NCBI GenBank assembly: GCA_022842305.1
Contig: JALHPY010000007.1
Span: 36,115 to 82,716, forward strand
Direction of reading: 5' to 3'
DNA length: 46,602 nt
Source of the DNA: Rubrivivax sp.
GTDB taxonomy: Bacteria > Pseudomonadota > Gammaproteobacteria > Burkholderiales > Burkholderiaceae_C
Shown here in pieces: positions 34,868-43,530 of the stretch. A model generated the notes under the pieces. It was not told the origin of the DNA. It did no database searches and saw only the letters and a list, made by a program, of their open reading frames with translations. Position 1 is the stretch's first letter; every line of letters begins with the position of its first letter. A program made the translations under genes and the position numbers.

Positions 34868-35871
34868 AGCGAGTCAGCCTCACCCGTTACCTGGTCGAGC
34901 AGCAGCGCGAACACGGCCACATCCCGCCGCAGCTGCGCCTGCTGATCGAGGTGGTGGCGCGCGCCTGCAAGCAGATCGCCATCGCGGTGAACAAGGGCGC
35001 CCTGGGCGAACTGCTGGGCAGCGCGCACAGCGAGAACGTGCAGGGCGAGGTGCAGAAGAAGCTGGACGTCATCAGCAACGAGGTGCTGATCGAGGCCAAC
35101 GAATGGGGCGGCCACCTGGCCGCCATGGCCAGCGAGGAGATGGACACGATCCACGTCGTGCCCAACCGCTACCCGCAGGGCGAGTACCTGCTGCTGTACG
35201 ACCCGCTGGACGGCAGCAGCAACATCGACGTCAACGTCTCCATCGGCACCATCTTCAGCGTGCTGCGCAAGGTGGGCCACGGCCGCGGCGTCAGCGAAGA
35301 AGACTTCCTGCAGCCGGGCAAGCAGCAGGCTGCCGCCGGCTACTGCGTCTACGGCCCGCAGACCACGCTGGTGCTGACGCTGGGCGACGGCGTCGTGCTG
35401 TTCACGCTGGACCGCGAGACCGGCTCGTGGGTGCTGACCGAGTCCGACCTGCGCATCCCCGAAGAGACGCGCGAATTCGCCATCAACGCCAGCAACCAGC
35501 GCCACTGGGCGCAGCCGGTGCGGCGCTACATCGACGAATGCCTGGCGGGCAAGGACGGCCCGCGCGCCAAGGACTTCAACATGCGCTGGGTGGGCAGCAT
35601 GGTGGCCGACGTGCACCGCATCCTGTCGCGCGGCGGCGTGTTCCTCTACCCCTGGGACAGCCGCGAGCCCGAGAAGCCCGGCAAGCTGCGCCTGATGTAC
35701 GAGGCCAACCCCATGGCCTTCCTGGTCGAGCAGGCCGGCGGCCTGGCCACCGACGGGCGCCAGCGCATCCTGGACATCGTGCCCACCAAGCTGCACGAGC
35801 GCGTGAGCGTGGTGCTGGGCTCGCGCGCCGAGGTGCAGCGCGTCACCGAGTTGCACCAGGCCGAGCAGTAG
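34864..35871 (+). CDS. fbp: Fructose-1,6-bisphosphatase class 1
   Basis: The 335-residue protein has the class 1 FBPase metal and substrate motifs ([44 protein letters not shown]). It hydrolyses fructose-1,6-bisphosphate to fructose-6-phosphate in gluconeogenesis and the Calvin cycle. ATG 34864 overlaps the pepN stop by 4 nt, so the two genes are translationally coupled. A TIR-domain gene follows 7 bp downstream. Confidence 0.95.
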   Translation: MKRVSLTRYLVEQQREHGHIPPQLRLLIEVVARACKQIAIAVNKGALGELLGSAHSENVQGEVQKKLDVISNEVLIEANEWGGHLAAMASEEMDTIHVVPNRYPQGEYLLLYDPLDGSSNIDVNVSIGTIFSVLRKVGHGRGVSEEDFLQPGKQQAAAGYCVYGPQTTLVLTLGDGVVLFTLDRETGSWVLTESDLRIPEETREFAINASNQRHWAQPVRRYIDECLAGKDGPRAKDFNMRWVGSMVADVHRILSRGGVFLYPWDSREPEKPGKLRLMYEANPMAFLVEQAGGLATDGRQRILDIVPTKLHERVSVVLGSRAEVQRVTELHQAEQ

Positions 35872-35878
35872 GCCGCGC

Positions 35879-36667
35879 GTGCAGGCTGCGGCCCGGCAGC
35901 ACAAGTCGGTCTTCCTGTCGTATTCGCGGGCCGACCTGGCGCCGGTGCGCGCACTGGCCATGGCGCTGCGCCGCCACGGCCTGAAGACCTGGCTGGACCT
36001 GGACGACCTGCAGCCCGGCCAGCGCTGGAAAGAAGCCATCGGCGCGGCGCTGGCCGGTGCCGACGCCATGGTCTTCTGCCTGTCGGCGCTGAGCCTGGAA
36101 AGCGCCTGGACCGAGGTCGAGATCGGCAAGGCGCTGGCGCTGGGCCTGCCCATCATCCCGGTGGCCATCGAGCCGGTGGACTTGGGCGCGCTGCCCGCCG
36201 CGCTGCACGACCTGCACGTGCACGACATGAGCCGCCACCCGCCGCGCGCCGCCGCGGCGCTGACGGCGCAGGGCATCGCCTGCGCACTGGGCGTGGCGCC
36301 GCTGCACCCGGGTGAGCTGCACGCCGCGGCCGAGGACGTGGTCGACCTGGTGGTGGTGGCCATGGACGAGGCCGCGCTGTCCGACGGCGTGCCGCCGGCC
36401 GCTGCGCTGCTGGTGGAAACCATGGACTTCAGCGCCCCCGACCTGGTACGCCTGGCCGACCTGCTGCACTGGGCCGGCCACGCCCGGCGTGCGCTGCTGC
36501 AGGTGGGGCCCGACAGCGACCAGGCCATGGTCGGCCTGGTGCTGGGCACGCTGTGCCAGGCCTTCGGCCCGGCGCGGGTGCAGGTGCAATGCCGTGGCCC
36601 TGCCGGCGCGGCGCTGCGGGCCGCGGTGCAGGCCGCGGGGGTGGCGCTGACGCCGGCTGACGGCTGA
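35879..36667 (+). CDS. TIR-domain protein, putative NAD-cleaving immune signalling enzyme
   Basis: A 262-residue protein whose first about 125 residues form a TIR domain: box 1 SVFLSYSRAD, the WLDLDDLQPGQRWKEAI segment and W77-x3-E81 (SAWTEVEIGKAL), where E81 matches the catalytic Glu of NAD-cleaving TIRs such as SARM1. The C-terminal about 135 residues are not recognised. The start is probably GTG 35879, 7 bp after fbp, so it may ride on the pepN-fbp transcript. It converges with the SLOG gene (3-bp gap between stops). An anti-phage or NAD-signalling role is inferred from family and neighbours. Confidence 0.8.
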   Translation: MQAAARQHKSVFLSYSRADLAPVRALAMALRRHGLKTWLDLDDLQPGQRWKEAIGAALAGADAMVFCLSALSLESAWTEVEIGKALALGLPIIPVAIEPVDLGALPAALHDLHVHDMSRHPPRAAAALTAQGIACALGVAPLHPGELHAAAEDVVDLVVVAMDEAALSDGVPPAAALLVETMDFSAPDLVRLADLLHWAGHARRALLQVGPDSDQAMVGLVLGTLCQAFGPARVQVQCRGPAGAALRAAVQAAGVALTPADG

Positions 36668-36669
36668 TA

Positions 36670-37611
36670 TTAGCCCGCTGCAGCGGGCCGGCTCTGCGCC
36701 CAGCGGCCCAGTCCCAGGGCGATGAGCGCGGCCATCTCGGCCGGCCGGTGCGTGGCCGCCAGCCGCAGGTTCTCGCCCGCGTCCAGACCGTTGTTCAGGC
36801 GCGCCCAGCCGCCGCCATCGGCCGCCACGGCGCGGAAGCGATCGATCGCCGCCAGCGCCCCGGTATCGGCCGGCACATCGCTGGCGTGGCGCGGGCACAG
36901 CGCCGCGCACTGCGGGTCCACGGCCGCGGCCAGGTCGAGCGTGATGCCGCCGAAGCCGCCCGCCAGGTACAGCGGCTGCCCGCCTTCGAGGGCAATCAGC
37001 GCTTCCTCGACGATGCCCGGCATGGCACCGGTGTAGCCGTGGCGCTTGCCGCCCAGGATCATGCGCGCGGCGATGTTGTCGTGCATGTAGCGGCGCATGG
37101 CCGTCAGGGCGCGGGCGCGCACGGCGCGGTCTTCGGGCGGCGGGATGGCCTCGGCGCTGCGCTCGGCCAGCGGCTTCTTGATGCGCTGGCCGTCCTGGTC
37201 CAGGCAGTGCAGGCGGCCGTAGATGTCGAGATCGCGCGTGGCGGCCTCGATCTCGGCGATGCTGCTGCGGCGGTGTTCCTGCCAGGCCAGGCACAGGATC
37301 AGCGGCACGGCCGGCGCGGCGTCGGCGTCGGCGTCGGCAAAACCGCCGTCGCGCGCGTACTGGCCCAGCTCGCGGATCAGCAGTTCGGTAAAGCCGCCGG
37401 GCCGCAGATGCCCGCCATAGGCCAGCGTGCCGCCGCCCACCAGCACGGTGCGCGCCAGCTCGCGCACCGCCAGCTTGAAGTGGTTGGGCGACAGGCCCAG
37501 GCGCAGCAGGTCGTCGCTGTCGGACACCGAGATGCCGATGCGCAGCCCGTGCAAGGCCTGCGTGGGCAGCAGCGGGGCGCCGTTGGGCGCTGTAGGGCTT
37601 TGGTCGCTCAT
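36670..37611 (-). CDS. SLOG-superfamily nucleotide-sensor-like protein
   Basis: The 313-residue protein resembles the TIR-associated SLOG/LSDAT type Rossmannoid sensors. It has a first unit with RIGISVSDSDDLLRLGL and the Gly-rich loop VGGGTLAYGGHLRPGG, and a second unit with ARMILGGKRHGYTGAMPG and LYLAGGFGGITLDL. SLOG domains bind nucleotide-derived ligands; in Thoeris ThsA the SLOG domain senses a TIR-made cyclic ADP-ribose isomer. Here SLOG stands alone with no SIR2, nuclease or membrane domain. It follows the second TIR gene by 13 bp with AGAGGG as ribosome site, so they form one operon. Confidence 0.72.
   Translation of the reverse strand: MSDQSPTAPNGAPLLPTQALHGLRIGISVSDSDDLLRLGLSPNHFKLAVRELARTVLVGGGTLAYGGHLRPGGFTELLIRELGQYARDGGFADADADAAPAVPLILCLAWQEHRRSSIAEIEAATRDLDIYGRLHCLDQDGQRIKKPLAERSAEAIPPPEDRAVRARALTAMRRYMHDNIAARMILGGKRHGYTGAMPGIVEEALIALEGGQPLYLAGGFGGITLDLAAAVDPQCAALCPRHASDVPADTGALAAIDRFRAVAADGGGWARLNNGLDAGENLRLAATHRPAEMAALIALGLGRWAQSRPAAAG
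36673..36688. terminator. Palindrome at the TIR/SLOG convergent junction
   Basis: GCCCGCTGCAGCGGGC is a perfect 16-bp palindrome just past the TIR stop and inside the last codons of the SLOG gene. It may act as a bidirectional terminator or PstI-like site; no T-tract follows. Confidence 0.35.
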
Positions 37612-37624
37612 TTCAGGGCCCTCT

Positions 37625-38905
37625 TCATGCGCCGCGCGCGGCCAGCAGGCGCGGCGTGCTCAGGTCCAGCGGCCCGTAGCCGGCCAGCTGCACCAGCAGC
37701 TGCAGCACGCGGCGCTCGTCTTCGGCCAGCGGCGGGTCGGGGTAGAGGATGCGGATCTCGCTGCCCGGGCCCTGCGCCGGCATGCAGGGCGGCAGGCTGG
37801 CGTCGGGCAGGGCCGAGGCCCCGGGCGGCGCGGGCAGCCAGCTGGCCAGGGTGCTGGGCTCGGGCGCCTGCGGTGCCCACCAGTAGCGCGCCAGCGGCGA
37901 GCCCTGCTGCGCCTGTTCGTGCAGGCGCAGCCACAGCACGCGCTGCAGCCAGGCGTCGGCCAGCAGGTTGATGGCGCGGCGGATGGCGTCGGCGCCCCAC
38001 TGCCCCTGCGCGTCGCGGCGCACCGGGATGCGCGGCGTGTGGTCCATCAGGAAAGAGCCGCGCGCCTCGCCCGCGCTCAGGGCGTCCAGCACCACCACCG
38101 GCATGCCGTGGCGCTTGGCCGTGAGCATCTCGCGCTGGCACCATTCGCGCGATGCGTACAGGTCGGTGCGCAGCGCCAGCAGCGCGCTGCTGGCGGCGGT
38201 GTCGCGCAAGGCGCGGTCCCAGTCGACGCCGGGCTGCAGGTCGTGCGCGTCGTAGAAGTTGTCCACGCGCTTGGAATCGAACGCCGCGCGCACGGCATCC
38301 ACCAGCCCGGCCACCGGCTCGTCGCGCGTGCCCTGGCGCTTGGTGTGGCTGATGAAGACACGCAGCCGCGGCTTGTCCTCGGGGCTGATCCACTGCGCCA
38401 GGCCTTGCGCCAGGTCGCGGCCGCGCATCTCGGGCGCCGGCTCGGGCGACTGGCTGTGCGGGTCGGCCTCGGCGATGAACTGGGTGGGGCCGATCAGCCG
38501 TGCCAGCGTGCCGCTGGCGGCCACACCGTCCATGCGCAGGGGAAACAGCGCGGCCTGCGCCGGGTGTTCGCGCCGCGCGCGGTCGACTGCGGACACATAG
38601 GCCTGCCAGGGGTCGTCGGGGTCGTGCACGGCGCGGTTGAGCGCGCTGCCCACCAGCAGCACCACGGCCACGAAGCGCGCCGCCGGCAGGCCGCCCGGAG
38701 CCGGCTCCCACGGCCAGGGGATGGGGCGCGGCGCGTCGTCTTCGGCACGCCAGCCGGCCGAGCGCATGTAGACCTCCATCGAGCCGGCCAGCAGGTTGCT
38801 GTAGACGCCGCCGTGGAAGTGCGTGGCCAGTTCGTCGGCCAGCGCCGCGCCGGATGGGTCGTCCGGGTGCCACAACACGAAGAGCTCGAGCGCCGGACTG
38901 AGCAT
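37625..38905 (-). CDS. Two-TIR-domain protein, N-terminal domain without catalytic Glu
   Basis: A 426-residue protein. Residues about 5-150 look TIR-like (ALELFVLWHPDDPSG, FVAVVLLVGSALNRAV) but the position matching the catalytic Glu is Val (W100-x3-V104). Residues about 180-300 are a second TIR with LRVFISHTKRQGT, FYDAHDLQPGVDWDRAL and W255-x3-E259 (REWCQREML), so only this one looks catalytic. The C-terminal about 120 residues are Pro-rich and unassigned. ATG 38905 has GAGG 6 nt upstream. It is the first gene of the TIR-SLOG operon. Confidence 0.75.
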   Translation of the reverse strand: MLSPALELFVLWHPDDPSGAALADELATHFHGGVYSNLLAGSMEVYMRSAGWRAEDDAPRPIPWPWEPAPGGLPAARFVAVVLLVGSALNRAVHDPDDPWQAYVSAVDRARREHPAQAALFPLRMDGVAASGTLARLIGPTQFIAEADPHSQSPEPAPEMRGRDLAQGLAQWISPEDKPRLRVFISHTKRQGTRDEPVAGLVDAVRAAFDSKRVDNFYDAHDLQPGVDWDRALRDTAASSALLALRTDLYASREWCQREMLTAKRHGMPVVVLDALSAGEARGSFLMDHTPRIPVRRDAQGQWGADAIRRAINLLADAWLQRVLWLRLHEQAQQGSPLARYWWAPQAPEPSTLASWLPAPPGASALPDASLPPCMPAQGPGSEIRILYPDPPLAEDERRVLQLLVQLAGYGPLDLSTPRLLAARGA

Positions 38906-38993
38906 GGCGTACCTCGCGGGCGATGAGGGGGGCTGCAAATCATCATAGGCCCATCGCCCGGCGCGCGTGCCCCGCGGCCCTGCCGCCAGCGGC

Positions 38994-39497
38994 TCAACCC
39001 CCCAGAAAATCCTTCTTGCCCAGCGCCACCCCGGCGTGGCGCAGCAGCGCGTAGGTGGTGGTCAGGTGGAAGTACAGGTTGGGCAGCACGAAGTGCTGGA
39101 GGTAGTCCTCGCCGTTGAAGCGCAGTTCGCCCGCGCGCATCTGCATGACGATCTCGCGCGCCTCGCTGCCGTCGATCTGCGCCGGCGTGAAGCTCTGGAC
39201 GAAGTCGATGGTGCGGCGGATGCGCGCGCGCAGGTCGTCCAGGCTGGCCTCGTTGTCGTCCCACTTGGGCACCTCGACGCCGGCCAGGCGCGCCATGCAG
39301 CCCTTGACGGCGTCGCTGGCGATCTGGATCTGGCGCGTGAAAGGCAGCATGTCGGGCGCCAGGCGCAGGCCCAGGTAATTGGCCGGGTCGAACTTGCGCG
39401 CCTCGGCGTGCGCCTGCGCCTTGTCCAGCCAGACCAGGGCATTGCCCAGCATGCGGGTGAACACGGGCACGCTGGCCGAATGCATGGAAGGGCTCAT
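38994..39497 (-). CDS. DUF1993 family protein
   Basis: The 167-residue protein matches the DUF1993 pattern: FTRMLGNALVWLDKAQAHA at the start, KFDPANYLGLRLAPDM, and the final YFHLTTTYALLRHAGVALGKKDFLG. DUF1993 proteins are small helical proteins of unknown function in proteobacteria and fungi. It lies 88 bp upstream of the two-TIR gene on the same strand, but the gap and general distribution of the family do not make it part of that system. It is divergent from the dehydrogenase. Confidence 0.85.
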   Translation of the reverse strand: MSPSMHSASVPVFTRMLGNALVWLDKAQAHAEARKFDPANYLGLRLAPDMLPFTRQIQIASDAVKGCMARLAGVEVPKWDDNEASLDDLRARIRRTIDFVQSFTPAQIDGSEAREIVMQMRAGELRFNGEDYLQHFVLPNLYFHLTTTYALLRHAGVALGKKDFLGG

Positions 39498-39592
39498 CGC
39501 TGTCTCCGGGTGGGCGGGACGCGCATGCTAGCCGCTGGCGGCGGCCGCGTCAGGAAGGGGCAGAATCGCCGCCCAGGCCTGCCCCATAGCGC

Positions 39593-40600
39593 ATGAACAT
39601 CATCATCCTCGACGACTACCAGGACGCGGTGCGCAAGCTCAAGTGCGCCACGCTGCTGGAACCCCTCAACGCCAAGGTCTTCACCAACACCGTCAAGGGC
39701 ATCGGCCAGCTCTCGGTGCGCCTGCGCGACGCCGACGTGCTGGTGCTGATCCGCGAACGCACGCACTTCCCGCGCGCCCTGCTCGAAAAGCTGCCGCGGC
39801 TGAAGCTGATCTCGCAGACCGGGCGCGTGACCGGCCACATCGACGTCGAGACCTGCACCCGCATGGGCATCGCCGTGGCCGAAGGCGCGGGCTCGCCGGT
39901 GGCACCGGCCGAGCTGACCTGGGCGCTGATCATGGCTTCGATGCGGCGCCTGCCGCAGTACATCGGCAACCTCAAGCACGGCGCCTGGCAGCAAAGCGGG
40001 CTCAAGACGGCTTCGATGCCGCCCAACTTCGCGCTGGGCATGGTGCTGTGGGGCAAGACCCTGGGCATCTGGGGCTACGGCAAGATCGGCCGCCTGGTGG
40101 CCGGCTACGGCCGCGCCTTCGGCATGCAGGTGCTGGTGTGGGGCAGCGAGGCCGCGCGCGCGCGGGCCGTGGCCGACGGCCACCAGGCGGCCCATGAGTG
40201 CGAGGGTTTCTTCGAGACCTGCGACGTGCTCTCGCTGCACCTGCGCCTGAGCGACAGCACCCGCGGCATCGTGCGCCACGACGCGCTGGCGCGCATGAAG
40301 CCCACCGCGCTGCTGGTCAACACCTCGCGCGCCGAGTTGCTGGAAGACGGCGCACTGGTGGCCGCGCTCAACCGCGGCCGGCCCGGCATGGCCGCCATCG
40401 ACGTGTTCGAGAGCGAACCCATCCTGCAGGGCCACCCGCTGCTGCGCCTGGAAAACGCCGTGTGCACGCCGCACATCGGCTACGTGGAACTCGACAGCTA
40501 CGAGCAGTATTTCCGCGCCGCCTTCGAGAACGTGCTGGCCTTCATCGCCAAGAGCCCCAGCAACCTGGTCAACCCCGAGGCGCTGCGCGTGCTGCGATGA
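39593..40600 (+). CDS. D-2-hydroxyacid dehydrogenase family protein
   Basis: The 335-residue protein has the NAD-binding GIWGYGKIGRLVAGYGRAFG, the catalytic Arg region LLVNTSRAELLEDGAL, the conserved Asp/Glu AIDVFESEP and the catalytic His in CTPHIGYVE. This is the D-isomer-specific 2-hydroxyacid dehydrogenase fold (phosphoglycerate dehydrogenase-like); the substrate is not fixed by these motifs. Its stop precedes the GTG start of the MFS gene by 10 bp. Confidence 0.88.
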   Translation: MNIIILDDYQDAVRKLKCATLLEPLNAKVFTNTVKGIGQLSVRLRDADVLVLIRERTHFPRALLEKLPRLKLISQTGRVTGHIDVETCTRMGIAVAEGAGSPVAPAELTWALIMASMRRLPQYIGNLKHGAWQQSGLKTASMPPNFALGMVLWGKTLGIWGYGKIGRLVAGYGRAFGMQVLVWGSEAARARAVADGHQAAHECEGFFETCDVLSLHLRLSDSTRGIVRHDALARMKPTALLVNTSRAELLEDGALVAALNRGRPGMAAIDVFESEPILQGHPLLRLENAVCTPHIGYVELDSYEQYFRAAFENVLAFIAKSPSNLVNPEALRVLR

Positions 40601-40610
40601 GGGCCGCCGG

Positions 40611-41819
40611 GTGAGCCCAGCGCAAGGCCCCGCGCACGGCCCCGCGCACGGCCCCGAAGCCGTGGCCCGTGCCGGCAATGCGCTGCTGGCCGGCAACTTT
40701 GCCATCGGCTGCGGCGTGATGGTGGCGGCCGGCTCGCTCAACGACCTGGTGGCTTCGCTGCAGGTGCCGGTGGCGGTGGCCGGGCAGCTGATCAGCGTGG
40801 CCGCGATCGCCATGGCGCTGGGCGCGCCGCTGCTGGCCGTGCTGCTGGGTGGCATGGACCGCCGCCGCCTGCTCACCGGTGCGCTGCTGTGGTACGCCGC
40901 CGGCCATGCGCTGGCGGCGCTGATGCCGGGCTTTGCCGCGCTGCTGCCGGTGCGCGCGCTGTCGGTGCTGGCCGCGGCGGTATTCACGCCGCAGGCCGCG
41001 GCGGCCATCAGCGTGCTGGCGCCGCCCGAGCAGCGCGGCCGCGCCATCACCTTCATCTTTCTGGGCTGGTCGCTCAGCTCGGTGATCGGCATGCCGCTGC
41101 ACAGCTACATCGGCGAAGCCTTCGGCTGGCGCTGGGCCTTCGCGCTGGTGGCGCTGCTCAGCCTGGCCGGCGCGGCCGCGGTCTGGCGCGCCCTGCCCGA
41201 CGGCGTGCGGCCGCCACCGATGTCGCTGCGCAACTGGGGCAGCACGCTCAGCAACCCGCTGCTGATGGGCATGGTGGCGGTCACGGTGCTCAGCGCGGCC
41301 GGGCAGTTCACGGTGTTCAGCTACCTGGCGCCCTACTACCGCCAGCACCTGGGTGCGGGTGCCGGCGCGGTGAGCCTGCTGTTCCTGTGGTTCGGCGCCT
41401 TCGGCCTGGCCGGCAACATGCTGCTGACGCGCGCCATCCAGCGCTTTGGCGTGGCGCGCTGCGTGGGCGCCGGGCTGGCGCTGATGGCGATCAGCCTGCT
41501 GCTGTGGCCGCTGGCCGTTGGCGTGGTGAGCATGGCGCTGGTGATCACGCCCTGGGCGCTGGGCTGCTTCGCGTCCAACTCGGCGCAGCAGGCGCGGCTG
41601 TCGATCAGCGCACCGGCCGTGGCGCAGGCGCTGCTGGCACTCAACACCTCGGCCATGTACCTGGGCCAGGCCGTGGGCGCGGCCGGCGGCGGCCTGCTGG
41701 TGGCGGCCAGCGGCTTTGCGCTGCTGCACTGGGCCGGGTTGGCCTGGATGCTGCTGGCGCTGGCGCTGAGCACGGCCCTGGCGCGGCGCATGGCAGGCGC
41801 AGCGGTGGTGCATGTCTGA
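40611..41819 (+). CDS. MFS transporter, DHA1/AraJ-like exporter
   Basis: The 402-residue protein has about 12 hydrophobic segments and the MFS loop LGGMDRRRLLTGALLW, typical of arabinose-efflux/drug:H+ antiporters. The GTG start at 40611 is followed by a 12-bp tandem repeat encoding GPAHGPAHGP, an odd cytoplasmic tail. It is probably co-transcribed with the dehydrogenase. The substrate is unknown. Confidence 0.82.
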   Translation: MSPAQGPAHGPAHGPEAVARAGNALLAGNFAIGCGVMVAAGSLNDLVASLQVPVAVAGQLISVAAIAMALGAPLLAVLLGGMDRRRLLTGALLWYAAGHALAALMPGFAALLPVRALSVLAAAVFTPQAAAAISVLAPPEQRGRAITFIFLGWSLSSVIGMPLHSYIGEAFGWRWAFALVALLSLAGAAAVWRALPDGVRPPPMSLRNWGSTLSNPLLMGMVAVTVLSAAGQFTVFSYLAPYYRQHLGAGAGAVSLLFLWFGAFGLAGNMLLTRAIQRFGVARCVGAGLALMAISLLLWPLAVGVVSMALVITPWALGCFASNSAQQARLSISAPAVAQALLALNTSAMYLGQAVGAAGGGLLVAASGFALLHWAGLAWMLLALALSTALARRMAGAAVVHV

Positions 41820-41888
41820 GGCGGCGGCGCCCTTGCAGCGCCTGGGCCCGCTGGGGCTGCGGGGCGGCGCCATCGCGGGCACCGCGGG

Positions 41889-42722
41889 ATGGGTGTGATC
41901 GAGATGGCCGCACCGCTGCTGCGCTGGGCCGGGCTGGCCGCCGGGGCGGCCGGCGTGGCGCTGGCGCTGTACGCCGCGGTGCTGGCCTTGCTGTGGTGGG
42001 GGCAGGAGAAGCTGCTGTTCATGCCCGAGAAGCTGCCGGCCACGCACCGCTTCGACGTCGGCACCGACGTGCACGAGACCTGGGTGGACGTGCCCGGCGC
42101 GCGCCTGCACGCGCTGCACCTGCGGCGGCCGGCGCCTGCGGGCCTGGCCTTCTACCTGCACGGCAACGCCGGCAGCCTGGAGGGCTGGTTCGTCAACGTC
42201 GACCTCTACCGCCGCGCCAACTTCGACCTGTTCATGATCGACTACCGCGGCTACGGCAAGAGCAGCGGCCGCATCCAGAGCCAGGCGCAGCTGCTGGACG
42301 ACGTGCGCGCGGCCTGGGCCCAGGTGGCGCCGCACTACGCCGGGCTGCGGCGGGTGATCATCGGCCGCTCACTGGGCAGCGGGCTGGCGGCCCAGCTGGC
42401 GGCCGAGGTGCAACCCGAACACCTGGTGCTGGCCTCACCCTACGCCAGCATGGCGCAGATGGCCGCCGAGCTCTACCCCTGGGTGCCGCAGGCGCTGCTG
42501 CGCTACCCGCTGCGCACCGATCTGATCCTGCCGCAGGTGCGCAGCCCGGTGCTGCTGATCCACGGCGCGCGCGACGACTTCATCGCCCCGGCCCACGCCC
42601 AGCGCCTGGCAGCGCTGGCGCCACAGGCGCAGTTGCTGCTGCTGCCGCAGGCGGGGCACAACGACCTGCAGATGTATCCGGCCTATCTGCAGGCGCTGGA
42701 AGAAGTCATGCAGGGGCGCTGA
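41889..42722 (+). CDS. Membrane-anchored alpha/beta hydrolase (BEM46/ABHD13-like)
   Basis: The 277-residue protein has one N-terminal transmembrane segment (about residues 14-36), then an alpha/beta-hydrolase domain with HGNAGSLEGW, the nucleophile elbow GRSLGSG, the acid region HGARDDFIAP and the final His in QAGHNDLQ. This is the BEM46/ABHD13-like family of unknown substrate. ATG 41889 keeps the membrane segment; ATG 41904 is also possible. Confidence 0.82.
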   Translation: MGVIEMAAPLLRWAGLAAGAAGVALALYAAVLALLWWGQEKLLFMPEKLPATHRFDVGTDVHETWVDVPGARLHALHLRRPAPAGLAFYLHGNAGSLEGWFVNVDLYRRANFDLFMIDYRGYGKSSGRIQSQAQLLDDVRAAWAQVAPHYAGLRRVIIGRSLGSGLAAQLAAEVQPEHLVLASPYASMAQMAAELYPWVPQALLRYPLRTDLILPQVRSPVLLIHGARDDFIAPAHAQRLAALAPQAQLLLLPQAGHNDLQMYPAYLQALEEVMQGR

Positions 42723-42755
42723 GCGATTCGGCGGCGGGCCTGCGCAAGCTGCTGC

Positions 42756-43307
42756 TCAGTTCTTGCCGCTGGCCATCTTGGCGTTGCCCACGCAGCTGAC
42801 CTTGGCGTCGCCGGCCAGCGCATCGCACTTCTCGATCGCCACCTTGTAGTCGGCGTCGCGCTTGTCGCTGGCGGCGTCCTTGCGGGCTTCGCCGACCGCC
42901 TTGCCCAGCTTGGCATCCGCCAGGGCCTTGGTCTGGACGGCCTTGGCTTCCTGCACGCACACCGACTTGGGGTTGCCCGCCAGGTCGTCGCAGCGTTCCT
43001 TGGCCACGGCGTAGCTGGACTCGGCCCTGGCCACCAGCACCTTGTTGGCGTCGGCTGGCTTGCCGCTGTAGCCGTATTCGAGTTCGGCCCGCGCCACCTT
43101 TTCCTTGGCCTTGCCTTCTTCGACGCACACGTCCTTGGCATTGCCCGACAGCGCGCCACAGGCCGCCTTGTCGGCCTTGTAGTCGGCCTGGATGCGCGTC
43201 TTGCCGGATTGGTAGTCGGCCTTGGACAGCTGGGCCGCCTGGGCCGCCGGCAATGCCAGCAGGGCTGCGGTCAGCAGGGCCAGCTTGAAACTGTGGTGCT
43301 TGGTCAT
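42756..43307 (-). CDS. Periplasmic Cys-pair repeat protein, function unknown
   Basis: The 183-residue protein has a signal peptide (cleavage near AAQA-AQL) and a Lys/Ala-rich body with three repeats of the form C-x2-L-x-G-(N/D)-x-K-x2-C-V: CGALSGNAKDVCV, CDDLAGNPKSVCV and CDALAGDAKVSCV. Each pair probably forms a disulfide in the periplasm. ATG 43307 follows AGAAGA. It is tail-to-tail with the alpha/beta hydrolase and divergent from the CorA gene. I do not recognise a named family. Confidence 0.8.
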   Translation of the reverse strand: MTKHHSFKLALLTAALLALPAAQAAQLSKADYQSGKTRIQADYKADKAACGALSGNAKDVCVEEGKAKEKVARAELEYGYSGKPADANKVLVARAESSYAVAKERCDDLAGNPKSVCVQEAKAVQTKALADAKLGKAVGEARKDAASDKRDADYKVAIEKCDALAGDAKVSCVGNAKMASGKN

Positions 43308-43530
43308 GAGATCTTCTTTGAAGTGGAGGGGGATGCAGGGCCTTGGAACCCGATGCACCATAGACAAGCGGTGCTGCGCGGTCTGTACGCAGTCGAACCA
43401 AGGGGCGGCAGGGCACCACCCGCCAAGGGCCCGCGCTGTCCGCTACCGCACCCACCGGGTGCGGAATCGGTGATCCAATCGCAGGAACGGTCGGTCGGCG
43501 CAACGGCATTTCCCCGGAAGGACCATCGCG
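43308..43530. promoter_or_regulatory. Divergent intergenic region with a hairpin before corA
   Basis: About 220 bp serve both the Cys-pair protein and the CorA gene. A stem CCGCACCC-ACC-GGGTGCGG (43446-43464) lies 66 bp before the CorA ATG. No T-tract or recognised riboswitch is visible. AAGGA before ATG 43531 is the ribosome site. Confidence 0.4.

Noticed and set aside
35879..38905. Standard Thoeris annotation (ThsA/ThsB)
   Set aside because: No SIR2 or macro-domain effector is present next to the TIR genes, so the known system name does not fit; only the part types are shared.
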